37,979 bases of DNA from DASZTU01 sp035493835 (GCA_035493835.1 DATJHO010000003.1:1-37979), one strand, 5' to 3'. Numbered from the stretch's first letter, positions 15,587-23,929 are shown. Notes: generated from the letters alone by a model not told the origin. Made by a program: numbers and translations.

Positions 15587-15703
15587 CACAACACTCCCGG
15601 ACACTCGGGAGCTAAGGTGTCACGCGCGGCGAAATCGAGGCAAGACGGGCTTTATCGCGACTCACAGCTGAGAGAAGGTGAAATAAGGACTAATACGCGC
15701 TGG

Positions 15704-15712
15704 TTATCCACA
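15704..15712 (+). other. Perfect DnaA-box sequence, single copy
   Basis: TTATCCACA matches the DnaA box consensus exactly. It lies in the 265-base gap between the reductase and the outer-membrane protein genes. A single 9-base match is expected by chance in a window of this size roughly once in three or four, and no cluster, A+T-rich unwinding region or replication gene is nearby, so an origin is not supported. No convincing promoter was recognised in the gap for the outer-membrane gene. Confidence 0.25.
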
Positions 15713-15851
15713 GCCGGGGTGGGGGGGTGAGGCTCGGGCGGTACCCGGGGAAGGTCGTTAACGCTGCGTTTAGCCAATCGATAAGATTGAGTTTTCGTCG
15801 CAGCCTGGACAGGTCATTTAGGCGGGGACACCTTCTTTTCGGAGCCCACCC

Positions 15852-16472
15852 ATGCGCAAGCTCGCCGCCCTTTTCGTCCTCGCCGCGCTCCCGACGCCGG
15901 CTTTCGCGCAGATGGCCATGCCAGGCTTTGCCGGTCTCTATATCCAGGCCTATGGCGGGCTGCGGGTGCCGGATACCCTGCAGTTCCAGGGCGTCAACCA
16001 GGATCTGGGGATCGGCAATTCGCTGGGCGCCAGTGTCGGCGTCGACACCACCATCCCCGGCCTGTCCGCCGATCTCGACTACATGCACAGCTCGGCCAAT
16101 TACAACGCCCTGGGCACCGCGCTGAACAGCGACAGCTTCATGGTCGATGGCATTTACAACATCGACATCAACATGCCCGCCTTCAAACCTTATGTCGGGG
16201 GTGGCCTGGGCCTGGTGAACGTCAACTACAAATCGGCCGACGACAGCACCGCGCCGGCCTTCCAGCTAAAGGCGGGCGTTTCGGGCCCGATCACCGGCCA
16301 GCTGAGCTGGTTCGGCGAATATCGCTACCAGCAGGCCTTCGGCCAGCTCAGCATGGGCTCCCCGCCCTATAACGTGGAATATGCGAGCCACTCGATCCTG
16401 GCCGGCATCAAGATCTCGTTCGGCGGCGGCGCCCCGGCCGGTGGCGGCTATGGCGGCGACGCGGGGTATTGA
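15852..16472 (+). CDS. Outer-membrane beta-barrel protein, 206 aa
   Basis: A signal peptide is clear: basic start MRK, hydrophobic core, and a cleavage site after PAFA at residue 19. The mature part shows alternating polar and hydrophobic strands (GLYIQAYGGLRV, FKPYVGGGLGLVNVNYKS, LSWFGEYRYQQAF, HSILAGIKISF) typical of 8-stranded OmpA/Omp25-like barrels of Rhizobiales. After the last strand there is an unusual Gly/Ala-rich tail (GGGAPAGGGYGGDAGY) instead of an immediate C-terminal aromatic residue. GGAG precedes the ATG by 7 bases. The role is probably structural or adhesion-related; the exact function is unknown. Confidence 0.85.
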   Translation: MRKLAALFVLAALPTPAFAQMAMPGFAGLYIQAYGGLRVPDTLQFQGVNQDLGIGNSLGASVGVDTTIPGLSADLDYMHSSANYNALGTALNSDSFMVDGIYNIDINMPAFKPYVGGGLGLVNVNYKSADDSTAPAFQLKAGVSGPITGQLSWFGEYRYQQAFGQLSMGSPPYNVEYASHSILAGIKISFGGGAPAGGGYGGDAGY

Positions 16473-16540
16473 GACCGCGAAATCCCCCTGATCAGGCGCT
16501 CGAGCGCGATCCGCTTGAGTTGAAACATTCGACGTCCCCT

Positions 16541-16645
16541 TCGTCATGGCCGGGCTTGACCCGGCCACTCATGAGCCCTTGTCAGTTCACCACAGCTATT
16601 GGAAAGGCGGCATGGGTCCCCGGGTCAAGCCCGGGGATGACGATG
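16541..16645. repeat. Inverted pair of palindromic repeats
   Basis: A unit reading CGTCATGGCCGGGCTTGAC (from 16542) and its inverted partner, GGGTCAAGCCCGGGGATGACG, ending near 16643, flank a 40-base spacer. Each unit is itself a palindrome. This is a common alphaproteobacterial intergenic repeat arrangement. It fills most of the gap between the outer-membrane gene and gshB, which converge here, and could block read-through between them. The remainder of 16473-16735 shows nothing else. Confidence 0.75.
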
Positions 16646-16735
16646 GGAGGAGGGCTGCGACCTGATGCAAACCGCAGCGACAGCATCGCGCCCAAGCTCG
16701 CGTAGCGCCGGACGAGGGGTGGCCGCAGCGGGGGC

Positions 16736-17677
16736 CTACCGCCTTTTCTCGATCGCGTCCCAGATCAGCGGGGCGATATCCGGCCCGCCAAAGCGCTTGA
16801 TTTCGCGGATCCCGGTGGGCGAGGTGACGTTGATCTCGGTGAGATAGTCGCCGATCACGTCGATGCCGACAAAGATCAGGTCGCGTTGCTTCAGGGCCGG
16901 GGCGATCGTGGCGCAGATCTCTTTCTCGCGCTCGGTGAGGGGTGAAAGTTCCGGCCGCCCGCCGGCATGCATGTTGGACCGCGCTTCCCCTTCCGACGGG
17001 ACCCGGTTGAGGCCGGCGACAGGCTCGCCGTCCACCAGGATGATGCGCTTGTCGCCCTTGCGCACCTCCGGCAGGTAGCGCTGGATCATGAACGGCTCCC
17101 GGTAGTTGAGCTCGAAGAGTTCCAAGAGCGACGCCAAATTGTGGTCGCCTTCCTGGATGAAGAACACGCCCGCCCCGCCATTGCCGTAGAGCGGCTTGAC
17201 GATGATGTTGCCGTGCTCCTTGCGGAAGGCATAAATCTGCTCCCGGTCGCGCGTTACCAGGGTCGGCGGCATCAGCTCGGGAAAATCGGTGACGAGGATT
17301 TTTTCCGGCGCATTGCGCACCGAAGCGGGCGGGTTGACCACGAAGGTTTTCGGGTGGATCCGCTCCAGCAGATGCGTGAGCGTGATGTAGTTCATGTCGA
17401 ACGGCGGGTCCTGGCGCATCAGCACGACATCGTAGGTGCTGAGGTCGGCCCGCGAGAACTCGCCAAGGCTAAAATGCTCGCCCTTGGGTTTGTCGAACAG
17501 TTCGATTTGGGCGACGTTGGCCGAGACGGTGTCGCCGCGCAGCGCCAGCGTATCGGGGGTATAATAGCCGAGCTCATGCCCGCGCGCCTGCGCTTCCAGC
17601 ATCAGCGCGAAGGTGGAATCGCCCCGGGGGTTGATTGAGGCGATAGGGTCCATCTGGACCGCGACTTTTAGTGACAT
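16736..17677 (-). CDS. gshB: Glutathione synthetase
   Basis: GshB joins gamma-glutamylcysteine and glycine with ATP to make glutathione, in the cytoplasm. The 313-residue product matches the family length (E. coli 316). It starts with VAVQMDPIASINPRGDSTFALM and has the ATP-grasp features IIVKPLYGNGGAGVFFI, KGDKRIILVDGEPV and GIDVIGDYLTEINVTSPTG, where the last segment carries metal ligands. The ATG giving MSLKVAV was chosen because an upstream extension of 43 codons runs through a dispersed repeat. It follows yraN and rsmI, a usual order in this group. Confidence 0.97.
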   Translation of the reverse strand: MSLKVAVQMDPIASINPRGDSTFALMLEAQARGHELGYYTPDTLALRGDTVSANVAQIELFDKPKGEHFSLGEFSRADLSTYDVVLMRQDPPFDMNYITLTHLLERIHPKTFVVNPPASVRNAPEKILVTDFPELMPPTLVTRDREQIYAFRKEHGNIIVKPLYGNGGAGVFFIQEGDHNLASLLELFELNYREPFMIQRYLPEVRKGDKRIILVDGEPVAGLNRVPSEGEARSNMHAGGRPELSPLTEREKEICATIAPALKQRDLIFVGIDVIGDYLTEINVTSPTGIREIKRFGGPDIAPLIWDAIEKRR

Positions 17678-17716
17678 CTGCTTTTCGGGCGCTCCAGCCT
17701 GGCTTTGTTCCACCGG

Positions 17717-17797
17717 GTCACTCCCGCGAAGGCGGAAGTCTCCGTTTCGATCTCCGGTGCCGCCGGCAACGGAGATTCCCGCCTGCGCGGGAATGAC
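17717..17797. repeat. Inverted pair of palindromic repeats
   Basis: The unit GTCACTCCCGCGAAGGCGG (from 17717) and its inverted partner CCCGCCTGCGCGGGAATGAC (to 17797) face each other, with GTCTCCGTT and AACGGAGAT as inner ends. This is a different family from the repeat at 16541-16645. It occupies most of the gap between yraN and gshB, and an in-frame extension of gshB would cross it, which argues against that longer start. Confidence 0.75.
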
Positions 17798-17819
17798 GCC
17801 GTGCATCGGCTAGCCTTCA

Positions 17820-18203
17820 TCAGGCGCCGAACGCGTTCCTCAAATGGCGCGGCCAGGTTTTTGGCGCAAGGAAAATCACGTCGAAGCGAAGCGGCGTCGC
17901 AGCCAGCGCAGGGTTGCGGCTGAGAAAATATTCGGCCGCCCGGACCAGCCGCCGGCGATTGACCTTGCCAAGCGCTTCTTCGGCGCCCTCGGCCCGAGCC
18001 CGCGCCTTCACCTCGACGAAAACCGTGGTGCCAAAGCGTTCGGCGATGAGATCAATCTCCCCGACCGGGGTTTTGAAGCGGCGCTCGAGGATTCGGTAAA
18101 GCTGCGCCTGCAGGAACAGCGCCGCAAATGCCTCGGCACGACGGCCCTGCCGTTCCGCCCGGAGGCGATGCTCACTCTTGAGCTTTGAGCGCGAGGGCGG
18201 CAT
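17820..18203 (-). CDS. yraN: UPF0102 family protein YraN
   Basis: The 127-residue product has the family pattern of a PD-(D/E)xK nuclease-like fold: GEIDLIAE with Asp51, then FVEVKAR with Glu64 and Lys66. The family is widespread, usually next to rsmI, and its function is not firmly established; a nuclease role is inferred from the fold. Its start overlaps the 3' end of rsmI by 32 bases, which suggests coupled expression. Alternative starts within the first 20 residues are possible. Confidence 0.9.
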   Translation of the reverse strand: MPPSRSKLKSEHRLRAERQGRRAEAFAALFLQAQLYRILERRFKTPVGEIDLIAERFGTTVFVEVKARARAEGAEEALGKVNRRRLVRAAEYFLSRNPALAATPLRFDVIFLAPKTWPRHLRNAFGA

Positions 18204-19065
18204 CGTAAACCTGCTTGCGCTTGAGGCCGAAGCGCTCGGTCACGGCATCGACCGCCGCCCGCAGCGGCTGCTCGGCGAGCGCTTCCTCCAACGCGGCTTG
18301 CCAATCCTCCTCGGCGGGCTCGGCCGGTTCGGCGCCGGCGACGACGATCACCGCTTCGCCCTTAACTTCTCCTTCACCATATTCGCCCGCGAGCGCGGCA
18401 AGCGTGCCGCGCGAAACGCGTTCGAACCGCTTGGTCAGCTCCAGAGCCACCGCAGCCTCACGCTCGCCGCCGAAAACCTCGGCCAGCGTTGCCAGCGTGT
18501 CGCCAAGCCGGCGGGGCGATTCGTAGAAGACCAGCGTTTCCCCGCGATCCTTCAGCGCCGCGACCGCCTTCCGCCGCGCCACCGCCTTGACCGGCAGAAA
18601 ACCCAGAAAGGCAAAGCGATCGGTCGGCAGGCCGGCAATCGCCAGCGCCGAAAGCAGCGCCGAGGGCCCCGGCACGGCAAAAACGTCGACACCGGCCGCC
18701 CGGGCCGCTCGCACCAGCGGAAAACCCGGATCGGAGAGGAGCGGCGTGCCGGCATCCGAAATCAAGGCAATGCGGGCGCCGCGCAGCAGATCGGCGACGA
18801 TCGCCTCGGCACGCTGGCGCTCATTGTGCTCGTGCAGCGGCTTTCGAACCGTTTTGATGCCGTAGTGGTCGAGCAGTTTTGCCGAGGTCCGGGTGTCCTC
18901 GCACAGCACCAGGTCGGCGGTGGCCAGCGTCTCCAGCGCCCGGATGGTGATGTCGCGCAAATTCCCGATGGGGGTTGCGACCACATAGAGCCCGGGCGCC
19001 AACGGCGGCGCCTCGAAGGCGCTGCCGGCGATGAAATAGCGTGGCGCGGTGGGTTCGGTGCTCAT
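18172..19065 (-). CDS. rsmI: 16S rRNA (cytidine(1402)-2'-O)-methyltransferase RsmI
   Basis: RsmI adds a 2'-O-methyl group to C1402 in the decoding centre of 16S rRNA, using S-adenosylmethionine. The 297-residue product has the family motifs VVATPIGNLRDIT, LCEDTRTSAKLL, ALISDAGTPLLSDPG and VPGPSALLSAL, which form the cofactor and dimer region, plus the C-terminal RsmI-specific helical domain ending in FGLKRKQVYDAAL. It is 26 bases downstream of hemW and overlaps yraN. Confidence 0.97.
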   Translation of the reverse strand: MSTEPTAPRYFIAGSAFEAPPLAPGLYVVATPIGNLRDITIRALETLATADLVLCEDTRTSAKLLDHYGIKTVRKPLHEHNERQRAEAIVADLLRGARIALISDAGTPLLSDPGFPLVRAARAAGVDVFAVPGPSALLSALAIAGLPTDRFAFLGFLPVKAVARRKAVAALKDRGETLVFYESPRRLGDTLATLAEVFGGEREAAVALELTKRFERVSRGTLAALAGEYGEGEVKGEAVIVVAGAEPAEPAEEDWQAALEEALAEQPLRAAVDAVTERFGLKRKQVYDAALALKAQE

Positions 19066-19091
19066 CGGGCGAGGCCTCGTTGAGTCACTCT

Positions 19092-20273
19092 CTACGCCGC
19101 CAGGTCCGCCACCACCGCATCCAGCACCGGCCAGCCGCGCTCGGTGACGCGGAGGTTGCCGTTGGGCAATGTCTCGACGAAGCCGATAGATTTCAGCTCG
19201 CGGATCTGGTGGTCGGAGATGTGCCGGCCGGAGAGCTGGGTGAACCGGCGGGGGTCGATGCCCTCGCGCAGTCGGAGGCCCATCACCAGCAGTTCATCGC
19301 CCTCCTCCTCCCAGGTCAGCACGTCATTGGTGATAAGGCCGTGGCCCTGCTGGTCCACGCGCTTTTGCCAGTCGAAGGGCAGCTTTTCGGTGGCGGTCGC
19401 GTGCCGTTCATTGCCGACGAGGATGCGGCCATGGGCCCCCGGCCCGATGCCGGCATATTCGCCATAACGCCAGTAGAGCAGATTGTGCCGGCTCTCCTGC
19501 CCCGGCCGGGCGTGATTGGAAATCTCGTAGGCGGGGAGGCCTGCTTCGGCCGTAAGCTCGCGGGTGAGCTCGTAAAAATCGGCCGCAAGATCCTCGTCCG
19601 GCATCTTGAGCTTGCCGGTGCGAAACAGGTCGTAGAAACGCGTGCCCATCTCGATGGTGAGCTGGTAGAGCGACAAATGCCCCTGGCTCAGCCAGATCGC
19701 CTCGGTCAGCTCGTCGCGCCAATCCTCGAGCGTCTGCCCGGGTCGTGCGTAGATCAAATCGAAGCTGGAGCGTGGAAAAATCGACTGCGCAAGGCGGACG
19801 GCGGCCTCGGCCTCCTCGACCGAATGCTTCCTGCCCAACTGGGCAAGCGGCCCGGGCCTGAGCGATTGCACCCCGAGCGACACGCGGTTGACGCCCGCCG
19901 CGCGATACCCACGAAAACGGTCGGCCTCGACGCTGGTCGGGTTGGCTTCAAGCGTGATCTCGGCCTTGGGATCGACCGCCCAATGGTGGGCGATCGCCTC
20001 GAGGATGGCGCCCACCGCGTCCGGGCTCATCAGTGAGGGCGTGCCGCCGCCGAAAAAGATCGATTGAACGGTGCGACCCGGCGCCTGCTCGGCGAACCAG
20101 GCGATCTCGCGCTCATAGGCGCGGACATAGGCCTGTTCGTCAAAGGCGCCGCGATGGACGTGGCTGTTAAAATCGCAATACGGGCACTTCGAGGTGCAGA
20201 ACGGCCAATGCACATAGACGCCGAAGAGCCCGTTGCCACGGCTCGCAACCCCGGCCTTGTCGCGTTGCGGCAT
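19092..20273 (-). CDS. hemW: Radical SAM heme chaperone HemW
   Basis: HemW binds heme and delivers it to respiratory proteins; it was formerly often annotated as oxygen-independent coproporphyrinogen oxidase. The 393-residue product has the radical SAM cysteines C26, C30 and C33 in CTSKCPYCDFN, the FFGGGTPSL segment that binds the cofactor, and the HNLLYW motif typical of HemW rather than HemN. The ATG at 20273 lies 4 bases after the pdxY stop. An in-frame extension of 27 codons overlaps pdxY and is less likely. Confidence 0.95.
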   Translation of the reverse strand: MPQRDKAGVASRGNGLFGVYVHWPFCTSKCPYCDFNSHVHRGAFDEQAYVRAYEREIAWFAEQAPGRTVQSIFFGGGTPSLMSPDAVGAILEAIAHHWAVDPKAEITLEANPTSVEADRFRGYRAAGVNRVSLGVQSLRPGPLAQLGRKHSVEEAEAAVRLAQSIFPRSSFDLIYARPGQTLEDWRDELTEAIWLSQGHLSLYQLTIEMGTRFYDLFRTGKLKMPDEDLAADFYELTRELTAEAGLPAYEISNHARPGQESRHNLLYWRYGEYAGIGPGAHGRILVGNERHATATEKLPFDWQKRVDQQGHGLITNDVLTWEEEGDELLVMGLRLREGIDPRRFTQLSGRHISDHQIRELKSIGFVETLPNGNLRVTERGWPVLDAVVADLAA

Positions 20274-20277
20274 GAGC

Positions 20278-21126
20278 TTATCCAACGGCAAGCCTCCGGG
20301 TTTCGAGCTTTTCCAGACGGAAGTCCGCCGGGCGCGGGGGCAGGACGAGCGCATCCTGCTCGGCTACGAGCCGCATTTCCGGCGCACCGGCGCTAGGCGC
20401 GAGTACGTGGTAGGTAGCCCGCGCGGCGAGCTCCATGGCTTGCGCCGGGGTGCGTCCGTTGAGGGTCTGTCCAAAGAACAACGCCGCGAAGAGATCGCCG
20501 GGGCCCCGCGGGGCGTTTTCGATCTTTGGCGTCGAGGCGAGCCAAGCCTCGTCCCCGGCGACAACCAGCGTGCCGATCCGGCCCTCATGCGGCACCGAAG
20601 TCGCAACCACGATCGGCCGGTGTAGCGCCTGAGCTGCCGTTAGCCCCTCGGAGGCATCCCGGACCGGCAGGCCGGCCAGTGTAGACAGCTCGAAGGCGTT
20701 GGGGGTGACGATGTCGGCGAGTGGCAACAGATTCTGCGCCATGGCCTCGGCAACGCCGGGGCGCGCATAGATGCGGCCATCGTCGCCGAAGACCGAATCA
20801 AGACAGTAGCTGGCGGCCGGGTTTGCCGATTTGACGGCCCGCACGGTCGCCGCGACGATCTCGGCCTGTTCGGGCGAGCCAAGATACCCCGAAATCACCC
20901 CATCGGCCTCGGCAAATCGCCCTTGTACGCCGAGCGCGTCCACGAGCTTCCCCAGCAGCGCGGCCGAGGTCGCCTCACCGGCAAACCCCTTATGGCCGGG
21001 GTGGCTGGAAAGGATGATCGTGGGAACGCACCAGGCCTCATGCCCCAGCCGCTGCAGCGCAAAGCGCGCGGCGGAGTTGCCTACGTGGCCGTAAACGACC
21101 TCAGACTGGATGGAGAGGACGTTCAT
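20278..21126 (-). CDS. pdxY: Pyridoxal kinase PdxY
   Basis: PdxY phosphorylates pyridoxal to pyridoxal 5'-phosphate in vitamin B6 salvage. The 282-residue product begins with the family pattern VLSIQSEVVYGHVGNSAA, has the GYLGSPEQ segment and DIVTPNAFEL, and near the C-terminus the ribokinase-type active-site motif, here RGPGDLFAALFFG. In most PdxY proteins this motif is GTGD or GAGD; the catalytic aspartate is kept but proline replaces the second residue. It lies between rdgB and hemW, which are neighbours in many Alphaproteobacteria. Confidence 0.93.
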   Translation of the reverse strand: MNVLSIQSEVVYGHVGNSAARFALQRLGHEAWCVPTIILSSHPGHKGFAGEATSAALLGKLVDALGVQGRFAEADGVISGYLGSPEQAEIVAATVRAVKSANPAASYCLDSVFGDDGRIYARPGVAEAMAQNLLPLADIVTPNAFELSTLAGLPVRDASEGLTAAQALHRPIVVATSVPHEGRIGTLVVAGDEAWLASTPKIENAPRGPGDLFAALFFGQTLNGRTPAQAMELAARATYHVLAPSAGAPEMRLVAEQDALVLPPRPADFRLEKLETRRLAVG

Positions 21127-21158
21127 GGGCGGGCCACCACGCGCGAGATCGCGGCAGA

Positions 21159-21280
21159 CCCCTCACCCGCCTGCCGGCACCCTCTCCCACAAGGGGAGAG
21201 GGGGGCTGTGGCTCGGCGGTGCGAGAAATTTCCTTCTCCCCTTGTGGGAGAAGGTCCGGCGGGGAATGAGGGGTGGGCCC
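21159..21280. repeat. Dispersed palindromic repeat with two hairpins
   Basis: The rdgB-pdxY gap is filled by a repeat of about 120 bases with outer words CCCCTCACCCG and GAATGAGGGGTGG and two hairpins, CTCTCCCACAAGGGGAGAG and CTTCTCCCCTTGTGGGAGAAG. The second hairpin recurs at 30431-30451. It resembles a widespread alphaproteobacterial intergenic element. Confidence 0.8.
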
Positions 21281-21294
21281 GATAAGCCGGGGTG

Positions 21295-21951
21295 TTACTG
21301 CGCAATGGCCGCCTCCACGAATTTGGCGAAAGCGCGGGCGCGGTGGCTGAGACCGACTTTTCCCGGCGACCATGAATGCTTGGCCTCGGCGGGCATTTCG
21401 CCAAAAGTGATGTCGTAGCCATCAGGCATGAAGATCGGGTCGAAGCCAAAACCCTTGGCTCCCCGCGGCGGCCAGACCATCGTGCCGTCAACGCGACCCT
21501 CGAAAATCGCCTCGCGGCCATCAGGATGGGCGAGGCAGAGCGTTGCGCGGAACGATCCGCGGCGCTGCGCCGGATCGGCGGCGCCGGCCGCCTGCAGCGA
21601 ATCTTCCACGCGCCGCATGCCGACCATGTAGTCGCGCCCGCCATTGCCGGCCGAGCCGGCCCAGTTGGCCGTATAGACGCCGGGATCACCCCCCAGCGCA
21701 TCGACACAGAGGCCCGAATCATCGGCCAGCGCCATCATCCCCGAAGCGGCGGCGGCCGCATGGGCTTTCAGGCGGGCATTCTCGATGAAGCTGGTGCCGG
21801 TTTCGTCCGGCTCGCCCAGGCCGAGTTCGCCGGCCGATACCAGGTCGAGGTCGAACGGCGCCAACAGGTCCGTGAATTCCCTGAGCTTGCCCGCGTTGTG
21901 GGTTGCGATCACCAGCCGGTCGCCGAGGCGGAGGGTCAGGGGTTCGGTCAT
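21295..21951 (-). CDS. rdgB: dITP/XTP pyrophosphatase (RdgB/HAM1 family)
   Basis: This enzyme hydrolyses dITP, ITP and XTP to the monophosphates and so keeps deaminated purines out of DNA and RNA. The 218-residue product carries the substrate-binding THNAGKLREF, ENARLKAHAAA, the metal-binding ADDSGLCVDAL, GFGFDPIF and the C-terminal SHRARAF motif, all intact. Its ATG overlaps the rph stop by 4 bases (ATGA), which indicates coupled translation. Confidence 0.97.
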   Translation of the reverse strand: MTEPLTLRLGDRLVIATHNAGKLREFTDLLAPFDLDLVSAGELGLGEPDETGTSFIENARLKAHAAAAASGMMALADDSGLCVDALGGDPGVYTANWAGSAGNGGRDYMVGMRRVEDSLQAAGAADPAQRRGSFRATLCLAHPDGREAIFEGRVDGTMVWPPRGAKGFGFDPIFMPDGYDITFGEMPAEAKHSWSPGKVGLSHRARAFAKFVEAAIAQ

Positions 21952-22667
21952 CGGATGGCCAGTGCCTCTTGCTGCATCGCCGTGAGGTCGCCGATACCAT
22001 GCTCGGCGAGCGCCATCAGCTGGTCGAGCTCCTCGCGGCTGAAGGGCGCGGCTTCCGCCGTGCCCTGGATTTCGACGAATTTGCCTGAACCGGTCATCAC
22101 GAAATTGGCGTCCGTGTCGGCCTCTGAATCTTCGAGATAGTCGAGGTCGAGCACCGGCGTCTGCCGGTAGATGCCGCAGGAAATGGCGGCAACGCTGTCG
22201 CGCAGGGCCTTGCCCTTGGTCAGCGAGCGGGCATCCATCCAGCTAATGGCCTCCGCCAGCGCCACATAGGCGCCGGTGATCGAGGCGGTGCGGGTGCCGC
22301 CATCGGCCTCCAGCACGTCGCAATCGAGGGTGATCTGATTTTCCCCGAGCAGCGCCATGTCGACCACGGCGCGCAGCGAGCGGCCGATCAGCCGCTGGAT
22401 CTCCTGGGTACGGCCCGATTGCTTGCCGACGCTCGCCTCGCGGCGGGTGCGGGTGCCGGTGGCGCGCGGCAGCATGCCGTATTCGGCCGTCACCCAGCCC
22501 ATGCCCTGGCCGCGCCGCCACGAGGGGACGCCGGTTTCCACCGTGGCCGTCACCAGCACGCGGGTCGACCCGAAGCTGACGAGGCACGAACCCTCGGCCT
22601 TGGGCGCCACATTGCGCTCGAGCGACACTTGGCGCATTTGGTTAGGGGCACGTCCGGAAGGCCGCAT
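21948..22667 (-). CDS. rph: Ribonuclease PH
   Basis: RNase PH trims the 3' ends of tRNA precursors by phosphorolysis and forms a hexamer. The 239-residue product begins MRPSGRAPNQMRQV and has the family segments SCLVSFGSTRVLVTATVE, GWVTAEYGMLPRAT, the arginine-rich RTRREASVGKQSGRTQEIQRLIGRSLRA, and DCDVLEADGGTRTASITGA, which are the catalytic and phosphate-binding parts. The frame stays open far upstream, antisense to hrcA and grpE, but that part has no homology pattern, so the ATG at 22667 is used. It is divergent from hrcA, the usual arrangement. Confidence 0.97.
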   Translation of the reverse strand: MRPSGRAPNQMRQVSLERNVAPKAEGSCLVSFGSTRVLVTATVETGVPSWRRGQGMGWVTAEYGMLPRATGTRTRREASVGKQSGRTQEIQRLIGRSLRAVVDMALLGENQITLDCDVLEADGGTRTASITGAYVALAEAISWMDARSLTKGKALRDSVAAISCGIYRQTPVLDLDYLEDSEADTDANFVMTGSGKFVEIQGTAEAAPFSREELDQLMALAEHGIGDLTAMQQEALAIR

Positions 22668-22743
22668 GGGAACTCGTTTCGAAAAATTAGCCGTTAACCG
22701 CCTCTTAACTCTAAGGCGAAGTCGGAACAAGCGCGGGCCGGCT

Positions 22744-22771
22744 TTGAATTCCGTTGCAATTTGCCTAAATG
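22744..22771 (+). promoter_or_regulatory. hrcA: Possible hrcA promoter
   Basis: TTGAAT (22744-22749) and TAAATG (22766-22771) are separated by 16 bases in the 141-base gap between the divergent rph and hrcA genes. The predicted start site falls near 22778, right at an in-frame GTG. No CIRCE palindrome was found here. Confidence 0.4.
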
Positions 22772-22808
22772 GTGAACAGTGCCACCAGCCGGCAGTGATT
22801 TTCCAGCA

Positions 22809-23885
22809 ATGAGCAGATTGCCCGAAGACTTCCTCGCTGTACTCAACGCCCGAAGCCAGGACATTTTTCGCAAAATTGTCGAGCGCTACCTGGAGACCGG
22901 GGCGCCGGTAGGCTCGCGCGACCTGTCGCGCATGCTGTCGCTCGGCCTGTCGCCGGCCTCGGTGCGCAACGTCATGGCGGACCTCGAGGATTTGGGGCTC
23001 ATTGCCGCCCCCCATACCTCCGCCGGCCGCGCCCCGACGCAGGAGGGCCTGCGCTTTTTCGTTGACGCCATGCTCGAGGTCGGGGCGGTCGACGAGCGCG
23101 AACGCGCCACAATCGCCCAGCAAATCGGCGGCCAGGGACGCGAGGGCAAGCTCGAAGACCTCCTGACCGAAGCCAGCACGCTGCTCTCCGGCCTCAGCCA
23201 TGGCGCCGGAGTGGTCATTGCCAGCAAATCCGATTTGGTGCTGAAGCACATCGAGTTCGTCCGGCTCGATGCGATGACGGCGATGGCGATTCTCGTCGGC
23301 GAGGACGGCTCGGTGGAAAACCGGCTGGTGCCGCTGCCACCCGGCCTCACCTCGAGCGCCCTCACCCAGGCCTCTAACTTCGTCGCCAACCTCGTCGTCG
23401 GCCGGACGCTGGCCGAGGCGCGCGCAACCCTGCAGGCCCGGCGCCAGGAGCAGATGGCCGAACTCGACGAGCTGACGCGAAAGCTGGTCGAGGCGGGGCT
23501 TGCGACGCTTTCGGCCGGCAGCGACAGGGCGTTGCCCACCGTGATCGTTCGCGGCCGGGCCAATCTCATCAACGACACCATGGCGTCGGAGGACCTGCAG
23601 CGGATGCGGCAGCTCTTCGATGAGTTGGAGAGCCGCGACGGGCTGATCGAGCTTTTGGGCGATGCCGAAAAGGCGCAAGGAGTCCGGATCTTCATTGGCT
23701 CGGAGAACAAGCTCTTCTCGCTTTCCGGCTCCTCGGTGATCCTCTCGCCTTACAAGGACGCCAACGACAAGGTCATCGGCGTCCTTGGGGTGATCGGGCC
23801 GACACGGCTGAATTATGCGCGCATCGTCCCGGTCGTCGATTACACCGCGCAGGTCATCAGCACGATGGTCGCGCGCAAGAAGTAG
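22809..23885 (+). CDS. hrcA: Heat-inducible transcription repressor HrcA
   Basis: HrcA represses chaperone genes such as groESL by binding CIRCE operators and is itself kept active by GroEL. The 358-residue product has the N-terminal winged helix (FRKIVERYLETGAPVGSRDLSR, SPASVRNVMADLEDLGLI, HTSAGRAPTQEGLRFFVD), a dimerisation region and a C-terminal GAF-like domain ending VGVLGVIGPTRLNYARIVPVVDYTA in family style. The ATG at 22809 was chosen by comparison with family starts; an in-frame GTG 30 bases upstream coincides with the predicted transcription start and is a real alternative. grpE follows, a typical pairing. Confidence 0.95.
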   Translation: MSRLPEDFLAVLNARSQDIFRKIVERYLETGAPVGSRDLSRMLSLGLSPASVRNVMADLEDLGLIAAPHTSAGRAPTQEGLRFFVDAMLEVGAVDERERATIAQQIGGQGREGKLEDLLTEASTLLSGLSHGAGVVIASKSDLVLKHIEFVRLDAMTAMAILVGEDGSVENRLVPLPPGLTSSALTQASNFVANLVVGRTLAEARATLQARRQEQMAELDELTRKLVEAGLATLSAGSDRALPTVIVRGRANLINDTMASEDLQRMRQLFDELESRDGLIELLGDAEKAQGVRIFIGSENKLFSLSGSSVILSPYKDANDKVIGVLGVIGPTRLNYARIVPVVDYTAQVISTMVARKK

Positions 23886-23929
23886 CTCGTCGCCGGGGCA
23901 TGGCCAGAGGTGCGGGAACTCACAGAGGG

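Noticed and set aside
16541..17797. Repeats considered as a CRISPR array
   Set aside because: Units are inverted pairs, not regularly spaced direct repeats, and there are no cas genes.
20150..20236. HemN-type coproporphyrinogen dehydrogenase instead of HemW
   Set aside because: The HNLLYW motif, the length and the neighbourhood next to rdgB fit HemW.
22668..22808. CIRCE operator before hrcA
   Set aside because: The TTAGCACTC/GAGTGCTAA palindrome is not present; only unrelated A+T-rich words occur.
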